Of a stretch of DNA of 64,000 nucleotides, positions 11,198 to 22,440 are shown one piece after another; positions within the stretch are counted from its first letter, which is position 1; every line of letters starts with the position of its first letter. The notes below the pieces were generated by a model, which did no database searches, was not told the DNA's origin, and saw only the letters and a list, made by a program, of their open reading frames with translations. Both the position numbers and the translations under genes were made by a program. Origin of the DNA: Allodiplogaster sudhausi (taxonomy: Eukaryota > Nematoda > Chromadorea > Rhabditida > Diplogasteridae); the NCBI GenBank assembly GCA_945643635.1, contig CALZFC010000144.1, positions 186,001 through 250,000 on the forward strand. The letters are read 5' to 3'.

Positions 11198-14101
11198 ACT
11201 CTTGTTGGAGTTCTCTTCATCAGCATCCTCTTTGTCCACTGGTATATTTTCCAACACCAATAGTGTTTTAAAATATTTTAAGGTCTTTTGTCGAGTAAAC
11301 TTTTCTTTAATGATTTTCTTGCTGAATGGAATCTTATTTTTTAAATTTTCGTAACTAAATTGCAGGTCTCTTGCAACCGTTGGCATTCTCGAATCCCTTA
11401 TCTTCTGGATCATCTTTGCCTCGACCGTGTTCAACGCCGTCATAATAATCCATAATTCCTTGTTCTCTTCGATGCGCAAATATGTAAGCTGTATTATAAA
11501 TAAATGCATATTTTGACTATTTTTGTCATGTCACATGAATGTTTGTACTCATGGTATTTGCAATTACAGGAGATTGTTCGCGACGCACTTGAGTTGGCAT
11601 TCTGCATCGTGGCACTGGCGTTCTTCTTGTGGATAGCGTTTATAACAAAAAACGAAGGAAGTGAATGGCTGCTCGCTTCATTTGTCAGCCTAATAAGCTT
11701 TTTAAACAATATATGTATATATATATACACATATATTGATCTTACTTTAAAATATTATACATGTAATATTATATATAATAGATATTTAATAACAACTAAG
11801 TGAACTGTACATACACGTGTCTGGTTGTATAGTTTGAGGGCCTGCATTTCTTTGTTTTCGATTTGTTTGGTCAATATCGAAACTCTTTTTGCTTATATTA
11901 TCGGATTACATTTCAAAATAATGTAAGATTACTTTTTTTCCTACGGCGTCAACGCTGTTCGATTAAATGCAACATTTCGAAGTTATGGAACGAGACTAAA
12001 TAGTGAATAATTTTTTTTATATTTTACTTTATTCTCCAGCCTCGCCGATTTCAGCTCCAGTCCCTCCAGCCTCGCCGACTTCAGCTCCAGTCCCTCCAGC
12101 CACGCCGACTTCAGCTCCAGTCCCTCCAGCCTCGATGACTTCAGCTTCAGTCCCGCCAGCCTCGCCGACTTCAGCTCCAGTCCCTCCAGCCACGCCGACT
12201 TCAGCTCCAGTCCCTCCAGCCTCGATGACTTCAGCTTCAGTCCCTCCTGCCTCGATGACTTCAGCTTCAGTCCCTCCAGCCTCGCCGACTTCAGCTCCAG
12301 TCCTTCCAGCCACGCCGACTTCAGCTCCAGTTCCTCCAGCCTCGCCGACTTCCGCTCCAGTCCCTCCAGCCTCGATGACTTCAGCTTCAGTCCCGCCAGC
12401 CTCGCCGACTTCAGCTCCAGTACCTCCAGCCTCGCCGACTTCAGCTCCAGCCTGGATAGCCTCGATGACTTCAACTTCAGTCCCTCCAGCCACGCCGACT
12501 TCAGCTCCAGTCCCTCCAGCCACGCCGACTTCAGCTCCAGTCCCTCCAGCCTCGCCGACTTCCGCTCCAGGACTTCAGCTTCAGTCCCTCCAGCCTCGAT
12601 GACTTCAGCTCCAGTCCCTCCAGCCTCGCCGACTTCCGCTCCAGTCCCTCCAGCCTCGCCGACTTCAGCTCCAGCCTGGATAGCCTCGATGACTTCAGCT
12701 CCAGTCCCTCCAGCCTCGCCGACTTCAGCTCCAGTCCCTCCAGCCACGCCGACTTCAGCTCCAGTTCCTCCAGAATCGCCGACTTCCGCTCCAGTCCCTC
12801 CAGCCTCGATGACTTCAGCTTCAGTCCCTCCAGCCTCGCCGACTTCAGCTTCAGTCCCTCCAGCCACGCCGACTTCAGCTCCAGTCCCTCCAGCCACGCC
12901 GACTTCAGCTCCAGTTCCTCCAGAATCGCCGACTTCCGCTCCAGTCCCTCCAGCCTCGATGACTTCAGCTTCAGTCCCTCCAGCCTCGCCGACTTCAGCT
13001 CCAGTCCCTCCAGCCTCGCCGACTTCCGCTCCAGTCCCTCCAGCCTCGATGACTTCAGCTTCAGTCCCTCCAGCCTCGATGACTTCAGCTCCAGTCCCTC
13101 CAGCCTCGCCGACTTCTGCTCCAGTCCCTCCAGCCTCGCCGACTTCAGCTCCAGCCTGGATAGCCTCGATGACTTCAGCTCCAGTCCCTCCAGCCTCGCC
13201 GACTTCAGCTTCAGTCCCTCCAGCCACGCCGACTTCAGCTCCAGTCCCTCCAGCCTCGCTGACTTCCGCTCCAGTCCCTCCAGCCTCGATGACTTCAGCT
13301 TCAGTCCCGCCAGCCTCGCCGACTTCAGCTCCAGTACCTCCAGCCTCGCCGACTTCAGCTCCAGTCCCTCCAGCCTCGCTGACTTCCGCTCCAGTCCCTC
13401 CAGCCTCGATGACTTCAGCTTCAGTCCCTCCTGCCTCGATGACTTCAGCTTCAGTCCCTCCAGCCTCGCCGACTTCAGCTCCAGTCCCTCCAGCCACGCC
13501 GACTTCAGCTCCAGTTCCTCCAGCCTCGCCGACTTCCGCTCCAGTCCCTCCAGCCTCGATGACTTCAGCTTCAGTCCCTCCAGAATCGCCGACTTCAGCT
13601 CCAGTCCCTCCAGCCTCGCCGACTTCCGCTCCAGTCCCTCCAGCCTCGCCGACTTCAGCTCCAGCCTGGATAGCCTCGATGACTTCAGCTCCAGTCCCTC
13701 CAGCCTCGCCGACTTCAGCTTCAGTCCCTCCAGCCACGCCGACTTCAGCTCCAGTCCCTCCAGCCTCGCTGACTTCCGCTCCAGTCCCTCCAGCCTCGAT
13801 GACTTCAGCTTCAGTCCCGCCAGCCTCGCCGACTTCAGCTCCAGTACCTCCAGCCTCGCCGACTTCAGCTCCAGTCCCTCCAGCCTCGCTCACTTCCGCT
13901 CCAGTCCCTCCAGCCTCGATGACTTCAGCTTCAGTCCCGCCAGCCTCGCCGACTTCAGCTCCAGTACCTACAGCCTCGCCGACTTCAGCTCCAGCCTGGA
14001 TAGCCTCGATGACTTCAGCTCAAGCCTCAGCAGCCTCGCCGACTTCAGCTCCAACCTCGATGAGTTCAGCTAAAATCACGACGAGTTCGGCTCAACACTA
14101 G
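11198..14101 (+). pseudogene. array copy 4: membrane protein copy with frameshifted tail
   Basis: Exons 11198-11241, 11366-11483 and 11570-11683 match copy 1. The tail (12036-14101) repeats the 16-bp deletion of copy 3 at about 12570. After it a long in-frame stretch runs from 12599 to the SSAQH stop (14099-14101). The 5' half of the tail is nearly identical to copy 3; the 3' half matches block 0, so this copy looks like a recombinant of the two. Fourth-segment sequence absent. Truncated protein or pseudogene. Confidence 0.6.
12036..14101 (+). repeat. 30-bp coding minisatellite, copy 4
   Basis: About 69 units, 720 bp (24 units) longer than block 3. Its 3' half shares the unit order of block 0 (positions about 1380-2425), including the CCTCCAGAATCG variants. 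Confidence 0.95.
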
Positions 14102-14700
14102 AGTCTTATTTGATTGAATTTGTACACCTTATCCGCTTAGTTTTCGCTCTTTTTATTGCATGTATACATACACGCGCTTGTAACATGAAGAATTTGAAGT
14201 ACATATATGGAAATAAATGTTCATGTACAAGTCCTGGGCGATACTCTGCTCATCGTTTGTGTCGGTGGTCTCGCTGGCACAGAAACCATGAGTTGATATG
14301 CCCAAAACTCAATAAATCAACTTTATCCATCATTAATACTCCGTGCTCTCCTATACCTTACGATGAAATCTTGCCTGTGCGCGAGCATGCGCCAGCCACA
14401 GAGTGATTGTCGAACGCCAGAAAACAAAGACACGCCCGATCACGTCGTCCGAATAGCAGAATCAGTGCTGAATTATAATTTTTTGATCAACATGAGTGCC
14501 TTCATTCCTATCTTTGAAATGTTGACAATAAATGAGAGAAGGACGACAGGCGCACGCTTTCCATTCTGACTCACAATGGGCGACTCCTCTGGTTCCTTTT
14601 GGTCAATAACATAAATTCTTCTCGAATGTACATTCTTTCATTTCATATCTACATATTTTATTTCGATGGGCACTGTTTCTTATGTATCTCTTCACTTTAA

Positions 14701-14894
14701 AAGAGGGCGATCACCGAAAAATTATATGATATTTCAAATTGCCGAGACCTTTCACACTCTCATTCGACCGTGCTATTTTTACGCAGTGGGTTTGGCCGAC
14801 CTGCGAAATAGCACGCGAGAATGAGAGTGAGGAATCACAGGGCAGAGGCGGCCAATTTGAACCTGCATTAAATATTTTTTCGGTGATCGCCCTC
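14701..14894. mobile_element. MITE, array copy 5
   Basis: Same element and flanks as the MITE of copy 1. It is the last copy in the recently amplified block. Confidence 0.85.
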
Positions 14895-14978
14895 CTTTAA
14901 CAAGAATATGCGTTATATTAACTTTATAGACAGATCAGCCGAATGTCTATGGCAAGCACTTGCATCCGGATCTTTCAG

Positions 14979-16293
14979 ACTCTTGTTGGAGTTCTCTTCA
15001 TCAGCATCCTCTTTGTCCACTGGTATATTTTCCAACACCAATAGTGTTTTAAAATATTTTAAGGTCTTTTGTCGAGTAAACTTTTCTTTAATGATTTTCT
15101 TGCTGAATGGAATCTTATTTTTTAAATTTTCGTAACTAAATTGCAGGTCTCTTACAACCGTTGGCATTCTCGAATCCCTTATCTTCTGGATCATCTTTGC
15201 CTCGACCGTGTTCAACGCCGTCATAATAATCCATAATTCCTTGTTCTCTTCGATGCGCAAATATGTAAGCTGTATTATAAATAAATGCATATTTTGACTA
15301 TTTTTGTCATGTCACATGAATGTTTGTACTCAAGGTAGTGGTCTACAATTCTTAATTGGGCCATGCCAATTGATGCATATTCTCTCTACTATTGACATTT
15401 AACGTGTATGTTTGTGCTTAATGTATGGACAATTATAGGAGATTGTTCACGACGCAGTTGAGTTGGCATTCTTCCTGGTGGCACTTGCGCTCCTCGTGTG
15501 GGTGCCGATAATATCATCGATAATACACAAAAAAGACTGGATTAAATGGCTGCTCGCTACCCAAGTCAGGCTGATACGCTTTTTTATACAATATATATAT
15601 ATATATATATATATTGATCTTTACTTTAAAATATTATATATGTAACATTTTACATAATTGATATTTAATAACAACAATGTTCGAGGTCATGCTAATGTAC
15701 TCTTATGTGTATATATGTACATACACGTGTCTGGTTGTATAGTTAGAGGGCCGGAATTTCTTTGTTTTCGATCTCTCTGGTCATTATCGAAACTCTTTTG
15801 CTCATATTATCGGATTGTTTTTCAAAATAATGGAAGATAACTTTTTTTCTTCGGTGTCAACGCTGATCGATCAAATGTAATATTTCAAAATGAGGGAACG
15901 CGACTATTAACCAAGTAGAGAATAAATTTTTTATCTTACTTTATTTTTGTTAATTTTTTTTCATTAGAGGTGTTCTTGCTTCTCCAAGCATGCTGCTACA
16001 TTTGGAATATATTGGCGGGACGCTCGGGATCGGAATACACGAAGAGTTCAGCTCCCGACTTGAAGACTTCAGCACCAGCCACTCCAGCCTCGCCGACTTC
16101 AGTTCCAGCCTCTCCATCCTCGCTGACTTCAGCTTCAGCCTCTCCATCCTCACCGTCTTCAGATCCAGCCAGTCCAGCCTCGCCGATTTCAGCACCAGCC
16201 ACTCCAGCCTCGCCGACGTCAATTCCAGCTTCTCCATTCTCGCCGACTTCAGTTGCAGCCTCTCCATCCTCGCCGTCTTCAATTCCAGCCTAG
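14979..16293 (+). CDS. array copy 5: four-segment membrane protein with short S/T/A/P tail, early stop
   Basis: Exons 14979-15022 and 15147-15264 are near-identical to copies 1-4. Exon 3 (15439-15564) and exon 4 (from about 15970) belong to the older, diverged class, with a switch at about 15331. All phases fit. Exon 4 opens with the fourth hydrophobic segment FLLLQACCYIWNILA, absent from copies 1-4, then a tail of APATPASPTS-like units. A TAG at 16291-16293 cuts the tail early, and the usual SSAQ ending downstream is also altered by deletion. Exon 4's acceptor would be TTAGAG, weaker than TTACAG elsewhere. A chimera of two array generations, perhaps still functional. Confidence 0.55.
15590..15620. 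repeat. (TA)n microsatellite
   Basis: Uninterrupted TA dinucleotide run in the intron after exon 3 of copy 5. Equivalent runs are short at about 3828-3836 and long at 20789-20860. Confidence 0.9.
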
Positions 16294-17481
16294 CCGACTA
16301 AAGTTCCAGCCTCTCCAACCACGCCGACTTCAGTTCCAGCCTTGACAACTTCAGCTCAAGCAGTGATGTATTCAATACTAGAGTCTTATTTGATCGAATT
16401 TATGGTCCATTGCAGCTCGTCAATTTTTTACGCTGCGCTCTGTTTTATTTGTCCGATTTGATGCACAAAATATTAATAATCTCTAAATAGTGATACATAA
16501 ACGCTTTTGTAACATGGGGAATTTGAAGTATATGGAAATAAATGTCTTGGGCGACACTCGATGAATCTTATTCAAAACTCTGCTCATCGTTTGAGTAGCA
16601 GGTTGTCGCTGGCACAGTAACCATGAATCATGCAGGGCGAACTGATATGCCCCAAACTACTTTATAGACAAATCGCTCAAATGACTACGGCAAGCAGTTG
16701 CATCCGGATCTTTCAGACTAACAAAAGTTGTCTAGGTGGCTATCAATAAAGGTTCCTAAAGTCTAGTGTTTCATATAAAAACACTGAGAGGAACTAAAGG
16801 GAAGGAGCAGAAAGAGGAGAGAAATTGACAGAAGAGAAGAGAAGAAGAGCCGGCTAAAAAGGGAGTCGAAGAAAGAGACAGAGGAGTGAAAAGGACGGAG
16901 GATCAAAGTCTAGGAGAGAAAGGGTGAGAGCAAAGTAGGTCTCACAAGGGGTCTCCTGAAAGGGGTGATCTCCTAAAAGGTTCACTCAAAGTTCTCTGAA
17001 CGAATTCAATCTTCGACAAACAAATTCTCCAAATAATCTTCTCAAATTACATCCAATCCATAAAGCTCCTTCATCAGATGATAATCCAAAACCTTTGATA
17101 ACAAATCCTTGAACGTATGTTCGAAGTCACCCTTTCAAGGAAGAATTTTAACAGAGGTTTATCATTAACAGACCTCTTCCATGGTGAAGAGGCGGTACAA
17201 CGAGAAGAAGAGAAAAGCCGTGGTAGTCGACGGTCAACAAAGTCGAGAAACAACACAGCGAGATGAGCGGAGACGGGAAGAACAGCACAGAAGCAACAGA
17301 CTGCTATCAGCGCGGAGCAAAAACAATACAAAGAAAAACAAACGGGTCAAAATTCATGAGAAGGAAAATGAAGGGAGAGTTACTGTATCCGGGCGAGACA
17401 AATCAAGATTCAAATTCAAATAGTTCAACTGTGTCAAAAACTTGTCCAAATAAAGAAAACAAATCAAAAGATTTGTCACAG
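16294..17481. other. spacer between copies 5 and 6, with purine-rich insertion
   Basis: The 3' flank of copy 5 is followed at about 16735-16985 by a purine-rich block (AGAGGAGAGAAATTGACAG-like) not present in other spacers, then a stretch to 17450 of no recognised identity. The block separates the sequence just upstream of exon 1 (ending near GCATCCGGATCTTTCAGACT, 16705) from exon 1 of copy 6. No supported gene. Confidence 0.5.
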
Positions 17482-18669
17482 ACTGTTGTTGGAGTTCTCT
17501 TCTTCTGCATCCTCCTTCTCTGGTAATTGGCTTCGCCAAGGGTGTTTAAGAATATTTTAAGGTCTTTAACTTTTAAAACTGATTTTTTTGTTAATTGCTG
17601 TATGGAATCTTATTTTGGAAATTTTCGTAACTAATTGGCAGGTATCATGAAACGGGTAGCCTTGGCATTCACCAAGTCCTTGTCATGTGCATCATCTTCG
17701 CCTCGACGGCTCTCAACGCTGTCATAGTAATCCACAATTCCTGGTTCTCTTCGATGCGCAAATATGTAAGCTTTATTAGGATTGAATAATTTTCAACAAT
17801 TCTTAATGCATATTCTGACTACTTTTGACATGTCACATGAATGCTTGTGCTCATGGTATTTGCAATTATAGGAGATTGTTCACGACGCAGTTGAGTTGGC
17901 ATTCTGCCTCGTGGCACTGGCGCTCTTCGTATGGGGGATTCCGAGAATACAAAAAGACGAAGGGCTGCTCGCTAACTTTATTGTATATTGATCTTTACTT
18001 TAAATATGATATATATATAATATTTTATATAATTGATGTTCAATAAAAGCTAAGTCCGAGGTCACTCTCATGAACTCTTATGTGAACATACATATATCTA
18101 CATCTCTAGTTGTATAGTTAGACTGCCTGAATTTCTTTGTTTTCGATCTCTCTGGTTATTATCGAAACTCTTTTTGCTTATATTATCGGAATATTTTCAA
18201 AATAATGGAAGATAACTTTTTTCTTTTTTTCTTTTTTCATCGATTAAATGAAATATTTCGAAATGAGGGAACGCGACTATTTAGTTAATATTTTTATTTT
18301 ACTTTATTTTTGTTAATTCTTTTTTCATTACAGGTGTACTTGCTTCTCCAAGCATGCTGCTATATTTGGAATATCTTGGCGGCACTCTCTGGTTCAGAAC
18401 GCACGACGAGTTCAGCTCCAGCCCCGACGACTTCACTTCCAGGCTTTCCAACCTCGACGACTTCAGCTCCAGCCTTTCCAGCCTCTCCAGCCTCGCCGAC
18501 TTTACTTCCAGCCTTTCCAACCTCGACGACTTCAGCTCAAGCTTTGACAACTTCCGCTCCAGCCTTTCCAGCCTGTCCAACCTCGCCGTCTTCAGTTCCA
18601 GCCTCGACGACTTCAGCTCAAGCCTTGATGAATTCAGCCCAAACCACGACGAGTTCGGCTCAATACTAG
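17482..18669 (+). CDS. array copy 6: intact four-segment membrane protein with short tail
   Basis: The best-preserved tailed copy. Exons 17482-17522, 17642-17765, 17872-17982 and 18334-18669 join in frame with GT/AG edges. Segments: TVVGVLFFCILLLW; MCIIFASTALNAVIVIH; LAFCLVALALFVWGI; and VYLLLQACCYIWNILAAL. A tail of about 90 residues follows, rich in Ser, Thr, Ala and Pro (units such as PAFPTSTTSA), ending TTTSSAQY. About 200 residues without the unlocated first exon. Resembles four-pass membrane proteins in topology only; no known family recognised. Likely at a cell or organelle membrane with the tail on one side. Confidence 0.65.
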
Positions 18670-19527
18670 AGTCTTATTTGATCGAATTTGTGATCCATTA
18701 CCGCTCATCAATTTCCGCTTTGCTTTTTTTATCTGTCCGATTTGAATAAGGACTACAGCACGCCTGTAACATTAAGAATTTGAAGTACATAATAAATGTT
18801 CATGTGCAAGTCTTGATGAATTTTGTTCAAAACTCTGCTCATCGTTCGTTAAGAAGGTTGTCACTGGCAGAGAAAGCATGAATCATACAGGGCGAATTGA
18901 TATGTCCCAAAAGTCACTTAATCAACATTTATCATTCTCTGGGCTATTCAATTGTTTACGGCGAAGGACATCTTGACGCGAATGCGCCAATTTTTTTTCA
19001 GGTTCACGGCGTGATTGCCGAGAACCTGAAAATAAAACACACCCGACTACGTTGTCTGAACAGCAGAATTATAATTTTTTGATCAAAATGAGTATCTTCA
19101 TTCCTATCTTTCAAATGTTGACAATAAATGAGAGAAGGACGGCGACTCCTCTGGTTGCTTTTGGTGAATAACATAAATTCTTCTCGAATGTGCATTCTTT
19201 CATTTCATATCTACATATTTTATTTCGATGGGCACTTTTTCTTATGTATCTCTTCACTTTAAAGGAGTTCGATCACCGAAAAATTATATGATATTTCAAA
19301 TTGCCGCGGCCTTTCACACTCTCCTATTTTCACGCAGCGGGTTTGTGCGACCTGCGAAATAGCACGCGAGAATGAGAGTGAGGAACCACAGGGCAGACGC
19401 GCCAATTCGAACCTGCATTGACTATTTTTTGGTGATCGCCCTCTTTTAACAAGAATATGCGTTATATTAAATTTATAGACAGATCAGCCGAATGTCTATG
19501 GCAAGCGCTTGCATCCGGATCTTTCAG
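18670..19527. other. spacer between copies 6 and 7
   Basis: 3' flank of copy 6 (AATAAATG near 18790), a short direct repeat of an inverted GGTTCACGGCGTG/GAGAACC-like motif near 18990-19030, and a MITE at 19261-19444. Nothing else supported. Confidence 0.5.
19261..19444. mobile_element. MITE, diverged copy in array copy 7
   Basis: Same ends (GATCACCGAAAAATT on the left, TTTTTTGGTGATCGCCCTC on the right) but with deletions and substitutions, including loss of part of the left subterminal repeat. Its divergence shows the insertion predates the recent amplification. Confidence 0.8.
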
Positions 19528-19810
19528 ACTCTTGTTGGAGTTCTCTTCATCAGCATCCTCTTTGTCCACTGGTATATTTTCCAACACCAATAGTGTTTTA
19601 AAATATTTTAAGGTCTTTTGTCGAGTAAACTTTTCTTTAATGATTTTCTTGCTGAATGGAATCTTATTTTTAAAATTTTCGTAACTAAATGGCACGTCTC
19701 TCGCAAACGTTGGCATTCTCGAATGCCTTATCTTCTGGATCATCCTCGACCGTGTTCAACGCCGTCATAATAATCCATAATTCCTTGTTCTCTTCGTTGC
19801 GCAAATATGT
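19528..19810 (+). pseudogene. array copy 7: truncated pseudogene (exons 1-2 only)
   Basis: Exon 1 (19528-19571) is intact. The exon 2 acceptor, TTGCAG in other copies, reads GGCAC here, so the AG is destroyed, and a 5-bp deletion near 19743 shifts frame inside the second segment. Exons 3 and 4 are absent: sequence after about 19862 jumps to the upstream spacer of copy 8. Confidence 0.8.
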
Positions 19811-20250
19811 AAGCTGTATTATAAATAAATGCATATTTTGACTACTTTTGACATGTCACATGAATCCTCGCCGTGGTTGACGCGCGCCTGAAGGAAAAAA
19901 TCACTCCCGACGCCGTTGGCTGAACAGCAGTATCAGTTTTTTTCGAACATGAATGCCTTCATTCCTATCTGTCAAATGTTGACAATAAATAAGAGAAATA
20001 CGACAGCATTCCATTCTGACTCACAATGGGCGACTCCAATAGCATAAATTCTCCTAGAATGTACATTCTTGCAATCCATATCAACATCTATTCTTTCGGG
20101 AGGCACTGTTTCTTATGTATCTCTTCACTTTAACAAGAATATGCGTTATATGTACTTTATAGACAGATCACCCGAATGCCATCGGCAAGCACTTTCATCC
20201 GGAAGATCACCCGAATGCCATCGGCAAGCACTTTCATCCGGATCTTTCAG
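19811..20250. other. spacer with MITE-empty site and 42-bp duplication
   Basis: The flank of copy 8. CACTTTAACAAG at about 20126-20137 is the unoccupied MITE site. A tandem duplication of about 42 bp (GATCACCCGAATGCCATCGG, at about 20166 and 20206) lies directly upstream of exon 1. Confidence 0.75.
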
Positions 20251-20801
20251 ATTGTTGTTGGAGTTCTCTTCTTCTGCATCTCCATGTCCAATGGTATGTA
20301 TATTGGCCTACACCAAACGTGTTTAAGATATCTTAAGGTCTTTTGTCAAGTAAACTCATTTTTAATGATTTTGAAAAGGAAATTTGGTTTCGTAACTAAA
20401 AGGCCTTTATCATGGAAAGGATGACATTCTAGAAGGCCTTTTCAAGTTCATCATCTTCGCCTCGACGGCCCTCAAGGCCTTCATTATAGCCCATAATTAC
20501 TTCAACACTTCGATGCGCATATATGTATGTTTGCTTTATTTTTTTTTGAAATACGTAATCTTCTACAATTCTTAATGCATTTTTCTGACTACTTTCGACA
20601 TGTCACACGACATGCTTGTGCTCATGGTATTAGCATTTATAGGAGATTGTTCACGATACAGTTGCGTTGTTCGTCTGCCTCGTGGCACTGGCGCTCATGT
20701 GGATGCCGATAAGGCCGACAATACAAAAAGACTATGGGAGAAACTGGCTGCTTGCTTCCTTTGTCAGGCTGATAAGCTTTTTTATACAATATATATATAT
20801 T

Positions 20802-20861
<60 letters not shown>

Positions 20862-21434
20862 ATCTTTACTTTAAAATATTATATATGTAATATTTTATAT
20901 AATTGATATTTAATAACAACTAAGTTCTAGCTAATGAACTCTTATGTGTACATAAACATGTCTGGTTGTATAGTTAGAGGGCCTGAATTTCTTTGTTTTC
21001 GATCTCTCTGGTCATTATCGAAACTCCTTTTACTCACATTGTTTTTCAAAATAATGGAAAATTAGGTTTTTTTCTTCGGCGTCGATCAAATGTAATATTT
21101 CGAAATGAGGGAACGCGACTATTAACAATAAGTAGTTAATAAATTTTTTTATTATTTTACTTTATTTTTGTTACAGGCGTTCTTGGTTCTCCAAGCAGGC
21201 TGCTACAATTGGAATATATTGGCGAGACTCGCGTATTCGGAATACACGACGAATTCAGCTCCAGCCTTGCCGACTTCAGCTATAGCCAAGACGACTTCAA
21301 CTCCAGCCCCGCCGACTTCAGTTCCAGCCTCGCCAGCCTTGCCGACTTCAGCTCCAGCCTCGCCGACTACAGTTCCAGTTTTGACGACTTCAGCTCCAGC
21401 CTCTCCAACCTCGAGACTTCAGTTCCAGCCTTGA
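20251..21434 (+). CDS. array copy 8: four-segment membrane protein, shifted splice phase, shortened tail
   Basis: Exons 20251-20293, 20403-20524, 20643-20762 and 21177-21434. Exon 1 is one base shorter than in other copies, leaving one base instead of two, and the exon 2 acceptor has moved so that exon 2 supplies two bases, so the frame is kept. Segments: IVVGVLFFCISM; FKFIIFASTALKAFIIAH; VALFVCLVALALMWMPI; AFLVLQAGCYNWNILA. The tail carries SAPASPT-like units and ends at 21434 after a one-base deletion in GACGACTTC; the family SSAQ ending is lost. Possibly functional. Confidence 0.5.
20789..20860. repeat. (TA)n microsatellite
   Basis: Almost pure TA dinucleotides in intron 3 of copy 8. Confidence 0.95.
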
Positions 21435-22440
21435 GGACTACAGCTCCAGCCTCGCCGACTTCAGCTCCAGCCAAGCCGACTAAAGTTTCAGCCTCTCAAG
21501 CCTTGCCGACTTCACTTCCAGCTTTGACAACTTCAGCTCCAGCCTCTCCAACCTCGTCGACTTCAGTTCCAGCCTCCACGACTTCAGCTCAAGCCCTGAT
21601 GAATTCAATACTAGAGTCTTATTTGATCGAATTTATGGTCCATTGCCGCTCATCATTTTACGCTGCGCTCTGTTTTATTTGTCCGATTTGAAGCACAAGA
21701 TAATAATAATCTCTAAATAGTGATACATAAACGCGCTTCTAACATGGAGAATTTGAAGTATATGAAAATAAATGTTCATGTGCAAGTCTTGTTCGTTACA
21801 CGATGAACTCATCGTTTGTGTCACAGGTTTTCGCTGCCACAGCAACCATGAATCATGCAGGGCGAATTCATATGCCCCAAACTCAATGAATCAACATTTA
21901 TCGATCATTAATACTCTGTGTTATCCAATGGTTTACGAAAGGAAGTCTTTCCGGTGCTTGTGAATGCCCCAATGACGGCGTGATTGTCGAACGCCTGAGA
22001 AAAACACACCCGACCACGTCGTCCGTGAAACGCAGGCATCATGAAACGGATAGCCTTTCCGGCGGCCAACCACGGCGTGGTTGACGCGCGCCTGAAAAAA
22101 AATATTTCAAGACGCCGTCGTCTGAAGAGCAGTATCAGTGTTTTTCGACATGAATGCCTTCATTCCTGTCTTTCAAGTGTTGACAATAAATATGAGAAGG
22201 ACGACAGGCGCACGTTTTCCATTCTGACTCACAAATGGGCGACTTCTCTGGTTCCTTTTGGTCAATAACATAAATTCTTCTTTAATGTACATTCTTTCTT
22301 TTCATATCTACATATTTTATTTCGATAGGCGCTGGTGCATATGTATCAATGCCACTATTACAGGTATATACGTTAAACATATGTATTTTTAGACAGCTAC
22401 CCGAATGTCTACTGCAAGCACTTGCATTCGGATCTTTCAG
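21435..22440. other. spacer between copies 8 and 9
   Basis: Continuation of the old tail of copy 8 in another frame (to about 21605), its 3' flank with AATAAATG near 21770, and two partial direct copies of a short block (GGCGTGATTGTCGAACGCC at about 21977 and GGCGTGGTTGACGCGCGCC at about 22074) seen once in most other spacers. No supported exon. Confidence 0.5.

Larger units (their letters stand above)
1..15331. repeat. recent tandem amplification block (five spacers)
   Basis: Five near-identical spacers alternate with variable 30-bp minisatellites. The four complete spacers (starting just after the stop codons at 2425, 5022, 7259 and 10320) are all about 1,715 bp, with only scattered substitutions. 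The fifth (from 14102) stays near-identical until about 15331, inside an intron, and then diverges sharply. Unit length varies (2597, 2237, 3061, 3781 bp) only because minisatellite length varies. This fits recent unequal exchange or gene conversion. Assembly collapse or expansion cannot be excluded from the sequence alone. Confidence 0.9.

Noticed and set aside
8922..13893. Long open frames on the - strand of the minisatellite (Gly/Thr/Ala/Glu/Val repeats)
   Set aside because: They follow from the 30-bp period lacking stop words; no start context or splice logic, while the + strand frame joins conserved exons and a conserved ending.
1..14101. CRISPR-like regular repeats
   Set aside because: Contiguous coding minisatellite without unique spacers, in an intron-bearing animal genome.
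15970..21691. Alternative tail frame reading DDFSSSLSNL-type units
   Set aside because: Also open, but the chosen frame carries the hydrophobic fourth segment, fits the exon 3 donor phase and ends at the shared SSAQ(H/Y) stop in copies 6 and 9.
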